Shown here one piece after another: positions 1-8,198 of a stretch of DNA of 64,000 bases. The notes below the pieces were generated by a model. That model was not told the DNA's origin, ran no database searches, and saw only the letters and a list, made by a program, of their open reading frames with translations. Position 1 is the first letter of the stretch. Every line of letters starts with the position of its first letter. Made by a program: the position numbers and the translations under genes. The DNA comes from Bacillota bacterium (GTDB taxonomy: Bacteria > Bacillota > Clostridia > Lachnospirales > Lachnospiraceae): assembly GCA_023407575.1 (NCBI GenBank), contig JAEYLX010000075.1, positions 496,001 to 560,000 on the forward strand, in the 5' to 3' direction.

Positions 1-531
1 ATGGTCAAAGCCCTTCCATAGAACACGACGATATTGATATAAGTCAAAAGTATCCTGCATTGTCGTAATGTGAAAGCCATCTGGTAATTTATATTCCGTT
101 GGATTCTGATCACACAGGAAAACTGCATCCGCTTCCTTCTCTTCCGTAGCTACATACCCTAACTTAGCAGCTGCTTCCTGGAAGAATAGGTCTCGGTCTG
201 CTATAGCAATTCCAAAGTTCCCATCCTTTGATAGATTTTCACTCGCATATATAAGCATATCACTTTTCAAGGACTCATACTGGGGTAATGCCAAACAGAA
301 GGCACTCCCTAACTGACAATCATAAGTTGCTACTCCGACAACCTCTTCTTCGTCTTCCCACAAACCAATCTTTCCTACCGAGGACTGATCTAGATAAGAA
401 TGAGTCGTCATCCAATCCCATCTTACATATGTAAATTCAGCATAACCTAATTTTATTAAAAATGCCCTAACCTTATAATAGTCCTCCGTTATACCTGCTT
501 GACTTGTATAGTTTCTAAATGTTATTGACAA
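1..531 (-). CDS. GNAT-type acetyltransferase, 3' end cut by window
   Basis: An open frame runs on the minus strand from a TTG codon at 531 to the window edge without a stop (177 codons seen). The TTG is preceded by a strong GGGAGGG ribosome site about seven bases upstream, which decides the start. The protein begins SITFRNYTSQAGITEDYYKVR. It carries a strand-rich stretch (EEVVGVATYDCQL) and an acidic turn (AIADRDLFFQEAAAKLGY) that fit a GNAT N-acetyltransferase fold with a second, lower-similarity half. The substrate cannot be told. The 3' end lies outside the window. GNAT assignment is inferred from the pattern only. Confidence 0.6.
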   Translation of the reverse strand, partial: MSITFRNYTSQAGITEDYYKVRAFLIKLGYAEFTYVRWDWMTTHSYLDQSSVGKIGLWEDEEEVVGVATYDCQLGSAFCLALPQYESLKSDMLIYASENLSKDGNFGIAIADRDLFFQEAAAKLGYVATEEKEADAVFLCDQNPTEYKLPDGFHITTMQDTFDLYQYRRVLWKGFDH

Positions 532-564
532 GCTTTCACCCTCCCATTAAAACTATTTTACCTA

Positions 565-736
565 TTATACCATGAACAAAGGCCGTTCATGGTCTTGTTG
601 CTCCAATCGATATTTGCAAGCAAGCTTGCAAATATCTCATTCCGCTTTCATTATACCATGAACAAAGGCCGTTCATGGTCTTGTTACTCCAATCGATATT
701 TGCAAGCAAGCATGCAAATACCTCATTCCGCTTTCA
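565..736. repeat. Two tandem copies of an 86-bp unit with internal hairpins
   Basis: Copies at 565-650 and 651-736 differ at three positions. Each copy contains two inverted repeats: CATGAAC/GTTCATG around AAAGGCC, and a second palindrome. In copy one the second is a perfect 13-bp stem (GATATTTGCAAGC, loop AA, GCTTGCAAATATC). In copy two this stem is degraded by two of the three changes. The unit lies in the 395-base gap between the divergent GNAT gene and the alcohol dehydrogenase gene. It has no coding signal of its own; an open frame crossing it is a by-product of the repeat. The rest of the gap (737-926) is AT-rich and should hold the promoter of the dehydrogenase gene. Confidence 0.85.
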
Positions 737-926
737 TTATATCAATTATAATGATAAAACGATATTCCTATTTTGTTTTAACTTATTTAATATTGTTAAT
801 TACATTTATTTGCTTAATATTTTATAACTTTGTCCCTTTATAGTAACTTTGAATATTATTTATCAATTAGCTAACGATACATTCTAGAGACATTATTCTC
901 AATAATATAAGAAGAAGGTTAAAATT

Positions 927-2060
927 ATGAAAGCATTGACTTATGGTGGGGTTCGAAATGTTGAGCTAAAGAATGTACAGGACCCAAGTATTCAAAAATC
1001 CGATGATATTATCCTAAAGATTACATCTACAGCAATATGCGGCTCTGATCTGCATTTGTTCCATGGAATGATTCCTAAAATGCCTTCGGGTTTTATTCTT
1101 GGTCATGAAGCAATGGGGATAATTCAAGAAACTGGTCCTGATATAACTCATCTTAAAAAAGGTGACCGAGTAATTATTCCCTTCCCCGTTGCCTGTGGAC
1201 ACTGTTGGTATTGTGAACATGATCTCTGGAGCCAATGCGATAATTCTAATTCTCATGGTGAAACTGGCGGTCTTTTGGGTTATAGTGAACTGTTTGGCGG
1301 TTATGATGGCGGACAAGCCGAATTTCTTAGAGTACCGTTTGGAAATGTAGGACCAAAGGTAGTACCGGAAGAGTTAACGGATGAACAGGTATTATTCTTG
1401 ACTGATATTCTTCCAACATCATATTGGGGTACCTTAGTTAATGGTGGCGTTAAATTAGGTGATACCGTAGTAGTGCTTGGTTGTGGTCCCGTCGGCTTGT
1501 TATCACAGAAATGGGCTGCTTTTGTGGGAGCAAAACGAGTTATTGCCGTAGATAATGTAAAATATCGTTTGGATCATGCAAAAAAATACAATGATGTAGA
1601 GGTAATTAATTTTGAAGACCATGAGAATACTGGTGAATATATTAAAGAAATTACTCATGGTGGAGCTGACGTCGTAATTGACTGTGTGGGAATGGACGGT
1701 AAAATGTCCTTATTAGAAACAGTTGAAACTAAATTAAAACTTCAAGGTGGCTCAAAATCTGCTATTGAAATGGCAGCTCAAGCCGTGCGTAAGGGTGGTA
1801 CTGTTTCATTTATAGGTGTCTACGGAGCTAAATATAATATGTTTCCTTTTGGAGACTTCTTCTCCCGAAATGTGACACTAAAAATGGGACAATGTCCTGC
1901 TCATGCATATGTTGAGCCAATTCTTGATTTAATCAAGAGTAAGAAATTTGATGCTACGGATATTATTACGCACAAAATCCCTCTGGATAAAGGTAGCTAT
2001 GGTTATGAAATCTTTGATAAAAAAGAAGATGAATGCATTAAGGTTATTTTAAAGCCATAA
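927..2060 (+). CDS. Zinc-dependent alcohol dehydrogenase (MDR family, formaldehyde-dehydrogenase-like)
   Basis: A 377-residue medium-chain dehydrogenase, full length for the family, expected to oxidise or reduce an alcohol/aldehyde with NAD(P) in the cytosol. Catalytic zinc ligands are visible as C38 and H60-E61 (GHE). The structural zinc loop is C90, C93, C96 and C104. The Rossmann turn GCGPVG lies near residue 186. The insertion around residues 105-130 and the overall layout resemble glutathione-independent formaldehyde dehydrogenase-like members, but the substrate is not assignable. An AGAAGAAGG ribosome site precedes the ATG. The gene stands alone. Confidence 0.9.
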   Translation: MKALTYGGVRNVELKNVQDPSIQKSDDIILKITSTAICGSDLHLFHGMIPKMPSGFILGHEAMGIIQETGPDITHLKKGDRVIIPFPVACGHCWYCEHDLWSQCDNSNSHGETGGLLGYSELFGGYDGGQAEFLRVPFGNVGPKVVPEELTDEQVLFLTDILPTSYWGTLVNGGVKLGDTVVVLGCGPVGLLSQKWAAFVGAKRVIAVDNVKYRLDHAKKYNDVEVINFEDHENTGEYIKEITHGGADVVIDCVGMDGKMSLLETVETKLKLQGGSKSAIEMAAQAVRKGGTVSFIGVYGAKYNMFPFGDFFSRNVTLKMGQCPAHAYVEPILDLIKSKKFDATDIITHKIPLDKGSYGYEIFDKKEDECIKVILKP

Positions 2061-2109
2061 CAAAAAGGAATTTTTATAAAAATAACTTACTATATTTTAA
2101 ATAAATAAA

Positions 2110-2181
2110 ACCGACACTCTACTTATTTATTCTGAAAAAGAATAGAAACCTCTTTAAGCATATAAATAGTAGGATGTCGGT
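2110..2181. terminator. Long-loop inverted repeat between convergent genes
   Basis: Imperfect arms ACCGACACTCTACT (2110-2123) and AGTAGGATGTCGGT (2168-2181) flank an AT-rich loop of about 44 bases. It sits between two converging genes, so a bidirectional terminator role is plausible. There is no clean U-tract. Confidence 0.35.
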
Positions 2182-2253
2182 CAAAATTTGTTTATGGCTA
2201 AGGCAGTCTTATTCGTACTGCATTTTTATCAATTAATTACTTGATTAATACTT

Positions 2254-5200
2254 TTATTCAACGCCCTGGTTATCACTCTTTGAGAATAATCTGTTCATTC
2301 GATCCGGCATGGAAATCATTGCCGGTAGGAAAACGGGCAGTAATACAACACATAGTGCAATTAAACCAAATATAACTGTCACCGCCAACTCAATTAATAA
2401 GATCAAACCTGATGGTATTAAGGTTGCAAAGGTACCACCCAGGATAATTACTGCACCGGTTACCACGCCACCAATATGCTTGCAGGCTTTTATAATTCCT
2501 TCTCTTGGTGAGCGATCATGATATTCCATATATCGAACCATTAAAAAGATACTATAATCCACTCCTAATGCAACAATTATAATAAAAGCAAAGAATGGTA
2601 TAAAGGAATTGAGTCCCGTATATCCCATAAGGTCGATAAATATCTTATTACTTAAGAATATAGCGGTATAATATGCTCCAATTAATGATGCTGTAATACA
2701 GATAGAGGCCCAGAAGGAACGAATGACTAACAGTAATACCAGGAAGATTCCGATTAGAACAATTACAATCATCCTGCTTAAATCGCCACTTAAAACCTCA
2801 TTCATATCCTTTGTAGTTGCACTGGAGCCGGATACTCCGTATTCAGCCTCTGATAATATAGTACCTTTTAAGGTACTTGCAACAATATCATTTATTTGAC
2901 CAACGACTTTAACCGCATCCATAGAATATGGATCGTAGTCAAGTACTACCATTAACTTCGTAATTTTTCTATCTCCAGGCATATAGGTATTCAATGCTAT
3001 CTGATAATCCTCTGCAGTTAGCGCTTCTTCCGGTATATAGAAAGATTTCACGGAACTTAGCTCTGACAGGAAATTGTTCGTCTTATTAAGACCATCTGAA
3101 ATCTGACTTAAACCGCTATTTACCTGACTCAGTTGTTCACCAAAGGAGCCAAATCCATTTAACCCATCGGACAACTGCTGCTGGCCTTCTGCCATCTGGG
3201 ATAATCCATCTTCAACATTCCCAAGATTGGTCACAATAGTACCCATACCATCCGTTGCCTGGGATAACCCATTCTCCAGCTTAACAAGTCCATCCGCCAT
3301 TTGAGCTAACCCACCACTCATTTGTGCCAGATTATCATTTGCTGTGGCAAATCCCTGAGTTACTGTATTATAATTCGTATCTAATTGCTCCAAGCCCTCC
3401 GGTGTAATTGCACTTAAGGAACTTACCAGAGCATCAAGGGTTTGACTTAAACCAATATAGTTCATGTCTGTAGAAGAACCGGTATAGCTAGTACCTAAGG
3501 CTATCACCAAATTTTGAAGCATTACAAGCGTATCCTTTACCTGAAGCAACGCCTTAGCTGTACTTTGATAACTACTGCCCATTTGCTCATAACCTGATTG
3601 CATTTGCACATAATTATCTGATAGGGTCTTCATACCTGCGCTCATTACTTTTAAGTTGCTTTCGATTGCAGATAAGCCATTGCTAATGTTCTCTGAACTT
3701 ACGGAACCATCACTAAGTCCGTCTTTTATTTGTTGCAAACCATCTGCTAAAGCAGAAACTCCAGTCTCTAATTCCTTTGTTCCATCTACCATTTGACTAA
3801 CCTGTGAGAAGTCTGCTGATGAAAGTTCTCCTTGCGCTAACTGCATCCCATCATAAATCTGGTCTACACCATCTTTTGTCTGGGATAAGCCTTCGGATAC
3901 TGTAACTAAATTATTACCTACGTAGAAGGCATCAATCTGTGTACCTTCTGGTTGAGTTGCTGATGATACTTTATTTACACCATCTATGTTCTTTATTTTT
4001 TCTGTGAGCTCATCGATGATCGTTAGGGACTGATTATTATTTAGTGCAGTATCACTTTCAATCACAACATTAAGGGGCATTGCCTGACCTTTACCAAAGT
4101 GATCTGACAGGATATAGAAGCCTTTGGCAGAATCAAATGACTCTCCCAACTCTCCAACGGTATCAAAGTTTAACTTCTGCTCATGAAAAATAATTGTAGG
4201 TACAATTAGTAAAATAATCACAGCAGAACAAAGTATCGGTCGTTTTGTTGCTATGGTAGCTGCTTTATTCCATACCTTGCTTTCATTGTGCCCTGACGAC
4301 TTTTTAGAAGGCCAGAATAGTTTTTCCCCTAAGGTCTTCATTACAAATGGTGTTAATGTAAGTATTTGGAGTAATAATATCATAGCACCAATTACCACGA
4401 CAACACCTGATTTATAGATTTCTGATTCTGCAAAGATTAAACTTAAGAAGGCAATAAACACAGTAAGTATGCTAAATGCAATTGTTTTGCCTGCTGTTTT
4501 ATATGTTTTTAGAATTGCCTCATCTATCGCTAAACCTTTTGCAAGCTCTTCTTTAAATCGATTAAATAGAAGAATATTATAGTCAGTACCGATACCAAAC
4601 AGAATTAGCACCAGTAAGACCTGTGTTAATGTCGTTACTGGAAAATTAGCTTTATCAATGAGCTGTGCTGCAATTCCCATGGAGCAAAGATATGTAATAC
4701 CAACAGTTAATAGAGATATGAATGGTGTTACAATGGATCGAAACATAATAATAAGAATAACCAGAATAAACACAACTGTTAATGCTGCGCTCTTCTCCAC
4801 TCCTGCCACAGAGGATTTTAAATAATCATTATTAATAAAATCTTCTCCGGTCAGATAATACTCCATATTTAAATTTGTTATTTTGCTCTCCAGACTATCT
4901 TTAATTTCATCTACACTCCGGTCGCCTTTATCCAGTTTAAATGCCACCATCAGAGTTGTGCCATCCTCTGATATAAAATTACTTTTTGCTTCCGGCATGC
5001 TAAATGGGTCCATCATTTGCACAATACCAAGTTCCTTACTACTGTCATTAATGGCCTTTACCGAAGCTTCAATTTGTGACATTTCTTCGTTGGAAATTTT
5101 ATTCTCTTTGTAAAATACAATTAAATCGTTCGTACCTTTTGCGGTTTCCATTCTACTTAGTAATTCATCTGCAATCCTTGATGGGCTTTCTTCACTGATT

Positions 5201-5319
5201 GGAGTCTGCCCTCTTTGCTGCAATATTGCGTTGGTATCCGGCTGAAATACCGTCAATAACACTGCTGCAACAAGCCATACAATAAGTATAATTGTCCTAT
5301 ACTTAATGACGTGTTTCAT
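2254..5319 (-). CDS. MMPL/RND-family exporter with long heptad-rich insert
   Basis: A 1021-residue membrane protein of the MMPL (RND-like) family, expected to export lipids, drugs or peptides using the proton gradient. One N-terminal membrane helix is followed by an extracytoplasmic domain and two bundles of membrane helices. Each bundle carries the family's acidic motif (GTDYNILLFNRF in the first, GVDYSIFLMVRY in the second). Between them is a stretch of roughly 300 residues rich in repeats of the type LxxGLxQxxDGL, as in Firmicute MMPL/YhgE proteins. I prefer ATG 5319 because AGAAGGGGG lies eight bases upstream; 5325 and 5376 are alternatives. A divergent TetR gene at 5527 probably controls it. 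Confidence 0.88.
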   Translation of the reverse strand: MKHVIKYRTIILIVWLVAAVLLTVFQPDTNAILQQRGQTPISEESPSRIADELLSRMETAKGTNDLIVFYKENKISNEEMSQIEASVKAINDSSKELGIVQMMDPFSMPEAKSNFISEDGTTLMVAFKLDKGDRSVDEIKDSLESKITNLNMEYYLTGEDFINNDYLKSSVAGVEKSAALTVVFILVILIIMFRSIVTPFISLLTVGITYLCSMGIAAQLIDKANFPVTTLTQVLLVLILFGIGTDYNILLFNRFKEELAKGLAIDEAILKTYKTAGKTIAFSILTVFIAFLSLIFAESEIYKSGVVVVIGAMILLLQILTLTPFVMKTLGEKLFWPSKKSSGHNESKVWNKAATIATKRPILCSAVIILLIVPTIIFHEQKLNFDTVGELGESFDSAKGFYILSDHFGKGQAMPLNVVIESDTALNNNQSLTIIDELTEKIKNIDGVNKVSSATQPEGTQIDAFYVGNNLVTVSEGLSQTKDGVDQIYDGMQLAQGELSSADFSQVSQMVDGTKELETGVSALADGLQQIKDGLSDGSVSSENISNGLSAIESNLKVMSAGMKTLSDNYVQMQSGYEQMGSSYQSTAKALLQVKDTLVMLQNLVIALGTSYTGSSTDMNYIGLSQTLDALVSSLSAITPEGLEQLDTNYNTVTQGFATANDNLAQMSGGLAQMADGLVKLENGLSQATDGMGTIVTNLGNVEDGLSQMAEGQQQLSDGLNGFGSFGEQLSQVNSGLSQISDGLNKTNNFLSELSSVKSFYIPEEALTAEDYQIALNTYMPGDRKITKLMVVLDYDPYSMDAVKVVGQINDIVASTLKGTILSEAEYGVSGSSATTKDMNEVLSGDLSRMIVIVLIGIFLVLLLVIRSFWASICITASLIGAYYTAIFLSNKIFIDLMGYTGLNSFIPFFAFIIIVALGVDYSIFLMVRYMEYHDRSPREGIIKACKHIGGVVTGAVIILGGTFATLIPSGLILLIELAVTVIFGLIALCVVLLPVFLPAMISMPDRMNRLFSKSDNQGVE

Positions 5320-5434
5320 GTTCATATCCCCCTTCTGTCTATGTACACGCCCTAATGAGGCTGTACATTTTTTCAAACACTGTGTTGTATTAGTAGCAAT
5401 AATGGATTATAATCTGCATTAAGATGTATTACAA

Positions 5435-5491
5435 CCAACAATGTTGGAAAGGGTTGTGAGAAATCCAACAATAGGATATCAGTTTGTTGGA
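5435..5491. promoter_or_regulatory. TetR-type operator candidates between MMPL gene and tetR
   Basis: Two dyads share the half-site CCAACA/TGTTGG: a perfect 13-bp palindrome CCAACAATGTTGG at 5435-5447, and TCCAACA ... TGTTGGA with arms at 5464-5470 and 5485-5491. They lie in the divergent intergenic region, upstream of both genes, as expected for an autoregulated TetR repressor and its exporter target. Confidence 0.6.
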
Positions 5492-5526
5492 CTTTAATAA
5501 AAAATTAAGAATTAGGAGTTAAAGCA

Positions 5527-6108
5527 ATGACTAACGAAAAAGAAAATCGCAGAGTAAAACTTACTAAAATGATTTTAAAGAATAGTCTTGTAGAATTAAT
5601 GAGTGAGAATTCCATCTCTAAAATATCAGTAAAAATGATTTGCGAAACTGCTGATGTTAACCGAAGTACCTTCTATGCTCATTATACTGATCAATTCGCG
5701 TTATTAAAAGATATTGAGCTGAATGCCTTTAATGAATTAAAAAAATACATTAACAAGCTGGAAAAACACCTACAGGACAGAAATGATCCAAAAACCACAC
5801 AAGGAATTAGAGATATCTTAATCTATATACAAAATAATGCGGATATTTTTCGAGTACTGCTAAGCGATAATGGGGACATAAAATTTCAAAAAGACCTTAT
5901 GCTTTGGATTCATCAACAGACAATAGAAGACTTTTGGCATGCCAAAAATCCTTGTATTATAATGAAGGATTACGGTCCTGGCTTTATGGCAACTGGAGCT
6001 TTAAATATTCTGCAGACCTGGTTAAAGAATGGAATGAAGGAATCTCCCGAAGAGATGTCTGAATTTGTCACAAAAATACTATATAATGGACTTTCCAGCT
6101 TTATCTAA
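5527..6108 (+). CDS. TetR/AcrR-family regulator
   Basis: A 193-residue TetR-type repressor. The N-terminal helix-turn-helix covers about residues 10-55, with the typical ...ISVKMICETADVNRSTFYAHYTDQFALLKDI signature split across helices 2-4. The all-helical C-terminal half should bind a ligand and dimerise, and looks like the TetR_C_7/C_8 type seen in Firmicutes. It is transcribed divergently from the MMPL exporter with dyads in between, so it most likely represses that exporter and itself. The inducer is unknown. Confidence 0.9.
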   Translation: MTNEKENRRVKLTKMILKNSLVELMSENSISKISVKMICETADVNRSTFYAHYTDQFALLKDIELNAFNELKKYINKLEKHLQDRNDPKTTQGIRDILIYIQNNADIFRVLLSDNGDIKFQKDLMLWIHQQTIEDFWHAKNPCIIMKDYGPGFMATGALNILQTWLKNGMKESPEEMSEFVTKILYNGLSSFI

Positions 6109-6110
6109 GT

Positions 6111-6170
6111 TAAGCTCTAGCTTTTTTTAGAGCCAATACTGGAGCTACAACTATATGCTGCAGCTCCAGT
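6111..6170. terminator. Bidirectional terminator region
   Basis: Two hairpins follow the tetR stop. GCTCT ... AGAGC (6114-6133) encloses a run of T. A perfect 9-bp stem ACTGGAGCT/AGCTCCAGT has arms at 6138-6146 and 6162-6170. The region separates converging genes and can serve both. Confidence 0.6.
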
Positions 6171-6175
6171 GTATT

Positions 6176-7162
6176 CTACAACGATATATGAAACGCTTTC
6201 AGGTCATTTATAATTCCCTCCAAATTATTGATTGCCCAGGAAGGGTCATTATTGTCCCGTAATCGACATTCTGTCGCAGCCATTACATGGTCTACACCAC
6301 GATAAAGTAGTCTTCTTAAGTCCCGATGCTCTGTACAGAATAATTTACCATAGCCTTCCCAGTAAGCAGGATGTACCTTCATAAAGGTATGAATCCATTC
6401 CGATATTTCATCCCCCCAATAAGCACGCTCGGAATCCAAAATTCCACATACATGCCACTTTCCGTTATCCTTATGTATTAATATGTTTTTCTCCCACAAA
6501 TCTCCATGTATTAATCGGGGCTTGTCAACCACCTGAAGTATATCATCATAATTTTTAAATAACTCGATGAAGCTGTCTACTGGTAAATACTCATATCCCA
6601 TCTCCGACATATCATTTCTCATTCCCAAAAGATAATCCATAAGATACTCGCTCCAGGTAGAGAATTGCTTTGCTGGGTTTGGCGGTCCAAACTGTTCACC
6701 AGTTATACTGCTTATTTTCTTTGCAACCTCACCAATTTCATACCAGATTTGACTATTTTCCTCTTCTGAAAGGGTATCTTTCATACCCTCCCAATTAGTT
6801 CCTTCTAGAAAAGTCTGTACAACATAATCACGGTCACAAATTCTTCTGGTAAAATCCGCAAAAATTGTTTTAGGAAAGAAATCTCCCATAGGCATTAAAT
6901 AAGGTTGAATGTTATATTCCCTGCGCATAAATGCGCGCTCATACAAACTCATGCGTACACTGCTATGTGGCGATACCCGTAGAATAAATTTTCCTTCTGC
7001 TGTATATACCACAAAGGTATTATTAAAAAAACCACCTGCAATTTCTCTTACTTCCGTTACTGTTTTTCCCTCAAAAGCAGTTTTGCACATAGTCTGAAGC
7101 TGCTCTCTGGTAACTGCTTTTTGTAATCTATCATCCTCTGCATGTAATAGTGTAATTTTCAT
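6176..7162 (-). CDS. APH-fold phosphotransferase
   Basis: A 328-residue aminoglycoside-phosphotransferase-fold kinase of unknown substrate. The Brenner motif is intact: HGDLWEKN at residues 219-226, with D221 catalytic and N226 metal-binding. The second metal aspartate is D243 in ILDSERAYWGD. The nucleotide-lobe region shows GGFFNNTF and a lysine/arginine strand (KFILRVSP). ATG 7162 is chosen because GGAGG lies five bases upstream; a TTG four codons earlier overlaps this site. Relatives act on antibiotics, homoserine, choline, fructosamine or macrolides. Nothing here points to one substrate. Confidence 0.82.
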   Translation of the reverse strand: MKITLLHAEDDRLQKAVTREQLQTMCKTAFEGKTVTEVREIAGGFFNNTFVVYTAEGKFILRVSPHSSVRMSLYERAFMRREYNIQPYLMPMGDFFPKTIFADFTRRICDRDYVVQTFLEGTNWEGMKDTLSEEENSQIWYEIGEVAKKISSITGEQFGPPNPAKQFSTWSEYLMDYLLGMRNDMSEMGYEYLPVDSFIELFKNYDDILQVVDKPRLIHGDLWEKNILIHKDNGKWHVCGILDSERAYWGDEISEWIHTFMKVHPAYWEGYGKLFCTEHRDLRRLLYRGVDHVMAATECRLRDNNDPSWAINNLEGIINDLKAFHISL

Positions 7163-7538
7163 TTGTGCCTCCAAACAATCGTTTATTATTTTCTTAAATT
7201 ACACCATTTTCTATTTCCCTTTACAATGTAATAACTTATATACCACATGGTCATAATTTGCATAAATCACAATTGTTCAGAGCTAATCAGTATATTTAAA
7301 ACATAGTCGTAAAGCCGTAATCATAACTTTAAATACTTATCTTATAAAATGAGAATGATTCCTATTTACTTGATAAATAAATTAGTATACTATTAATAAC
7401 AAATAGACTGCGTATTTAACTATAAATTCTATTATAAAAGACATAGTGAACAGAATATCTCGTTATGTGGTCCCTCCTAGATTTGGAATAGCCTATTATT
7501 TATTCCTTGATAACTTTATGATTGAAAGGAGTTTCTCT
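7163..7538. other. Divergent intergenic region, AT-rich
   Basis: This 376-base gap separates the APH-fold gene from the YdeI-like gene. It must hold both promoters. A weak Fur-box-like stretch TGAGAATGATTCCTA starts at 7350 and fits about 11 of 15 positions, which is not enough to claim. A frame opening at 7446 runs into the YdeI-like gene but lacks a ribosome site. No RNA gene or strong hairpin was seen. Confidence 0.5.
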
Positions 7539-8060
7539 ATGAACATAAATTTTGAAGCAACAATAACTACAATAAATTCACATTCAATTATTAGAATTCC
7601 TTTGAGTTCCAGCGAGATGCTACCGTCCCGGGGCATAGTTATGATTCAAGGTACAATAAACGAAATTCCATTTATCGCACCTTTGGAACCAGATGGAAAG
7701 GGAAGTCATTGGTTGGAAATAAAGGATAACCTGCTTAACAAAATTGGAGCAAAGGTTGGACAAACCGTAACCTTCGCCCTAGAACCAGCCACTGAATGGC
7801 CGGAGCCTGAGATGCCCCCAGATATCCTGAATGCCCTAATCCGTTCCGATCTTCTTAACCAATGGAATGCGATAACTACAAAAGCGCATTGGGAATGGCT
7901 TCGTTGGATTCGTTCCACCAATAATCCTGCAACTCGCGAAAAAAGAATTAATGTGGCATGTTCGAAGATGCAAAATGGCGAGAAAAGGCCTTGCTGCTTT
8001 GATGCTACCCGTTGTACCGTCCAAGAGGTATCAAAAACCGGCGTACTAATAGACGAATAA
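7539..8060 (+). CDS. YdeI/OmpD-associated family protein (DUF1905 domain)
   Basis: A 173-residue protein. Residues 1-95 fit the DUF1905 beta-barrel (FEATITTINSHSIIRIP, then GTINEIPFIAPLEPDG and KIGAKVGQTVTFALE). Residues 100-150 fit the YdeI/OmpD-associated helix pair (WNAITTKAHWEWLRWIRST.. followed by ATREKRI). Family members are linked to bacteriocin or peptide tolerance, but the mechanism is unclear. ATG 7539 follows GAAAGGAG by about ten bases and fits the domain start; an upstream in-frame ATG at 7446 would add 31 residues without a domain. It ends in a cysteine pair (RPCCFD). Confidence 0.8.
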   Translation: MNINFEATITTINSHSIIRIPLSSSEMLPSRGIVMIQGTINEIPFIAPLEPDGKGSHWLEIKDNLLNKIGAKVGQTVTFALEPATEWPEPEMPPDILNALIRSDLLNQWNAITTKAHWEWLRWIRSTNNPATREKRINVACSKMQNGEKRPCCFDATRCTVQEVSKTGVLIDE

Positions 8061-8106
8061 AATAACTCTATTTTATTTGAAATTCTTATAATTTTACAAT
8101 AATTTA

Positions 8107-8142
8107 AATTGAGCAGAGTATATTAATATGCTCTGCTCAATT
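8107..8142. terminator. Bidirectional hairpin between convergent genes
   Basis: A perfect 12-bp stem AATTGAGCAGAG/CTCTGCTCAATT (arms 8107-8118 and 8131-8142) has a 12-base AT loop. It lies between the YdeI-like gene and the oppositely oriented FtsX-type gene. Confidence 0.7.
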
Positions 8143-8198
8143 ACTTACTATCCGATGGTTCGATTCATAAATTACACTTTACTAAATCTCATGAATTT

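Noticed and set aside
565..736. Possible CRISPR-like array
   Set aside because: Only two 86-bp units, directly joined without unique spacers.
589..843. 84-codon open frame over the tandem repeat
   Set aside because: It reads through both copies of a non-coding 86-bp repeat, has no ribosome site and no domain; repeat by-product.
7350..7364. Fur-box candidate TGAGAATGATTCCTA
   Set aside because: About 11 of 15 positions with no iron gene nearby; kept only as a weak note.
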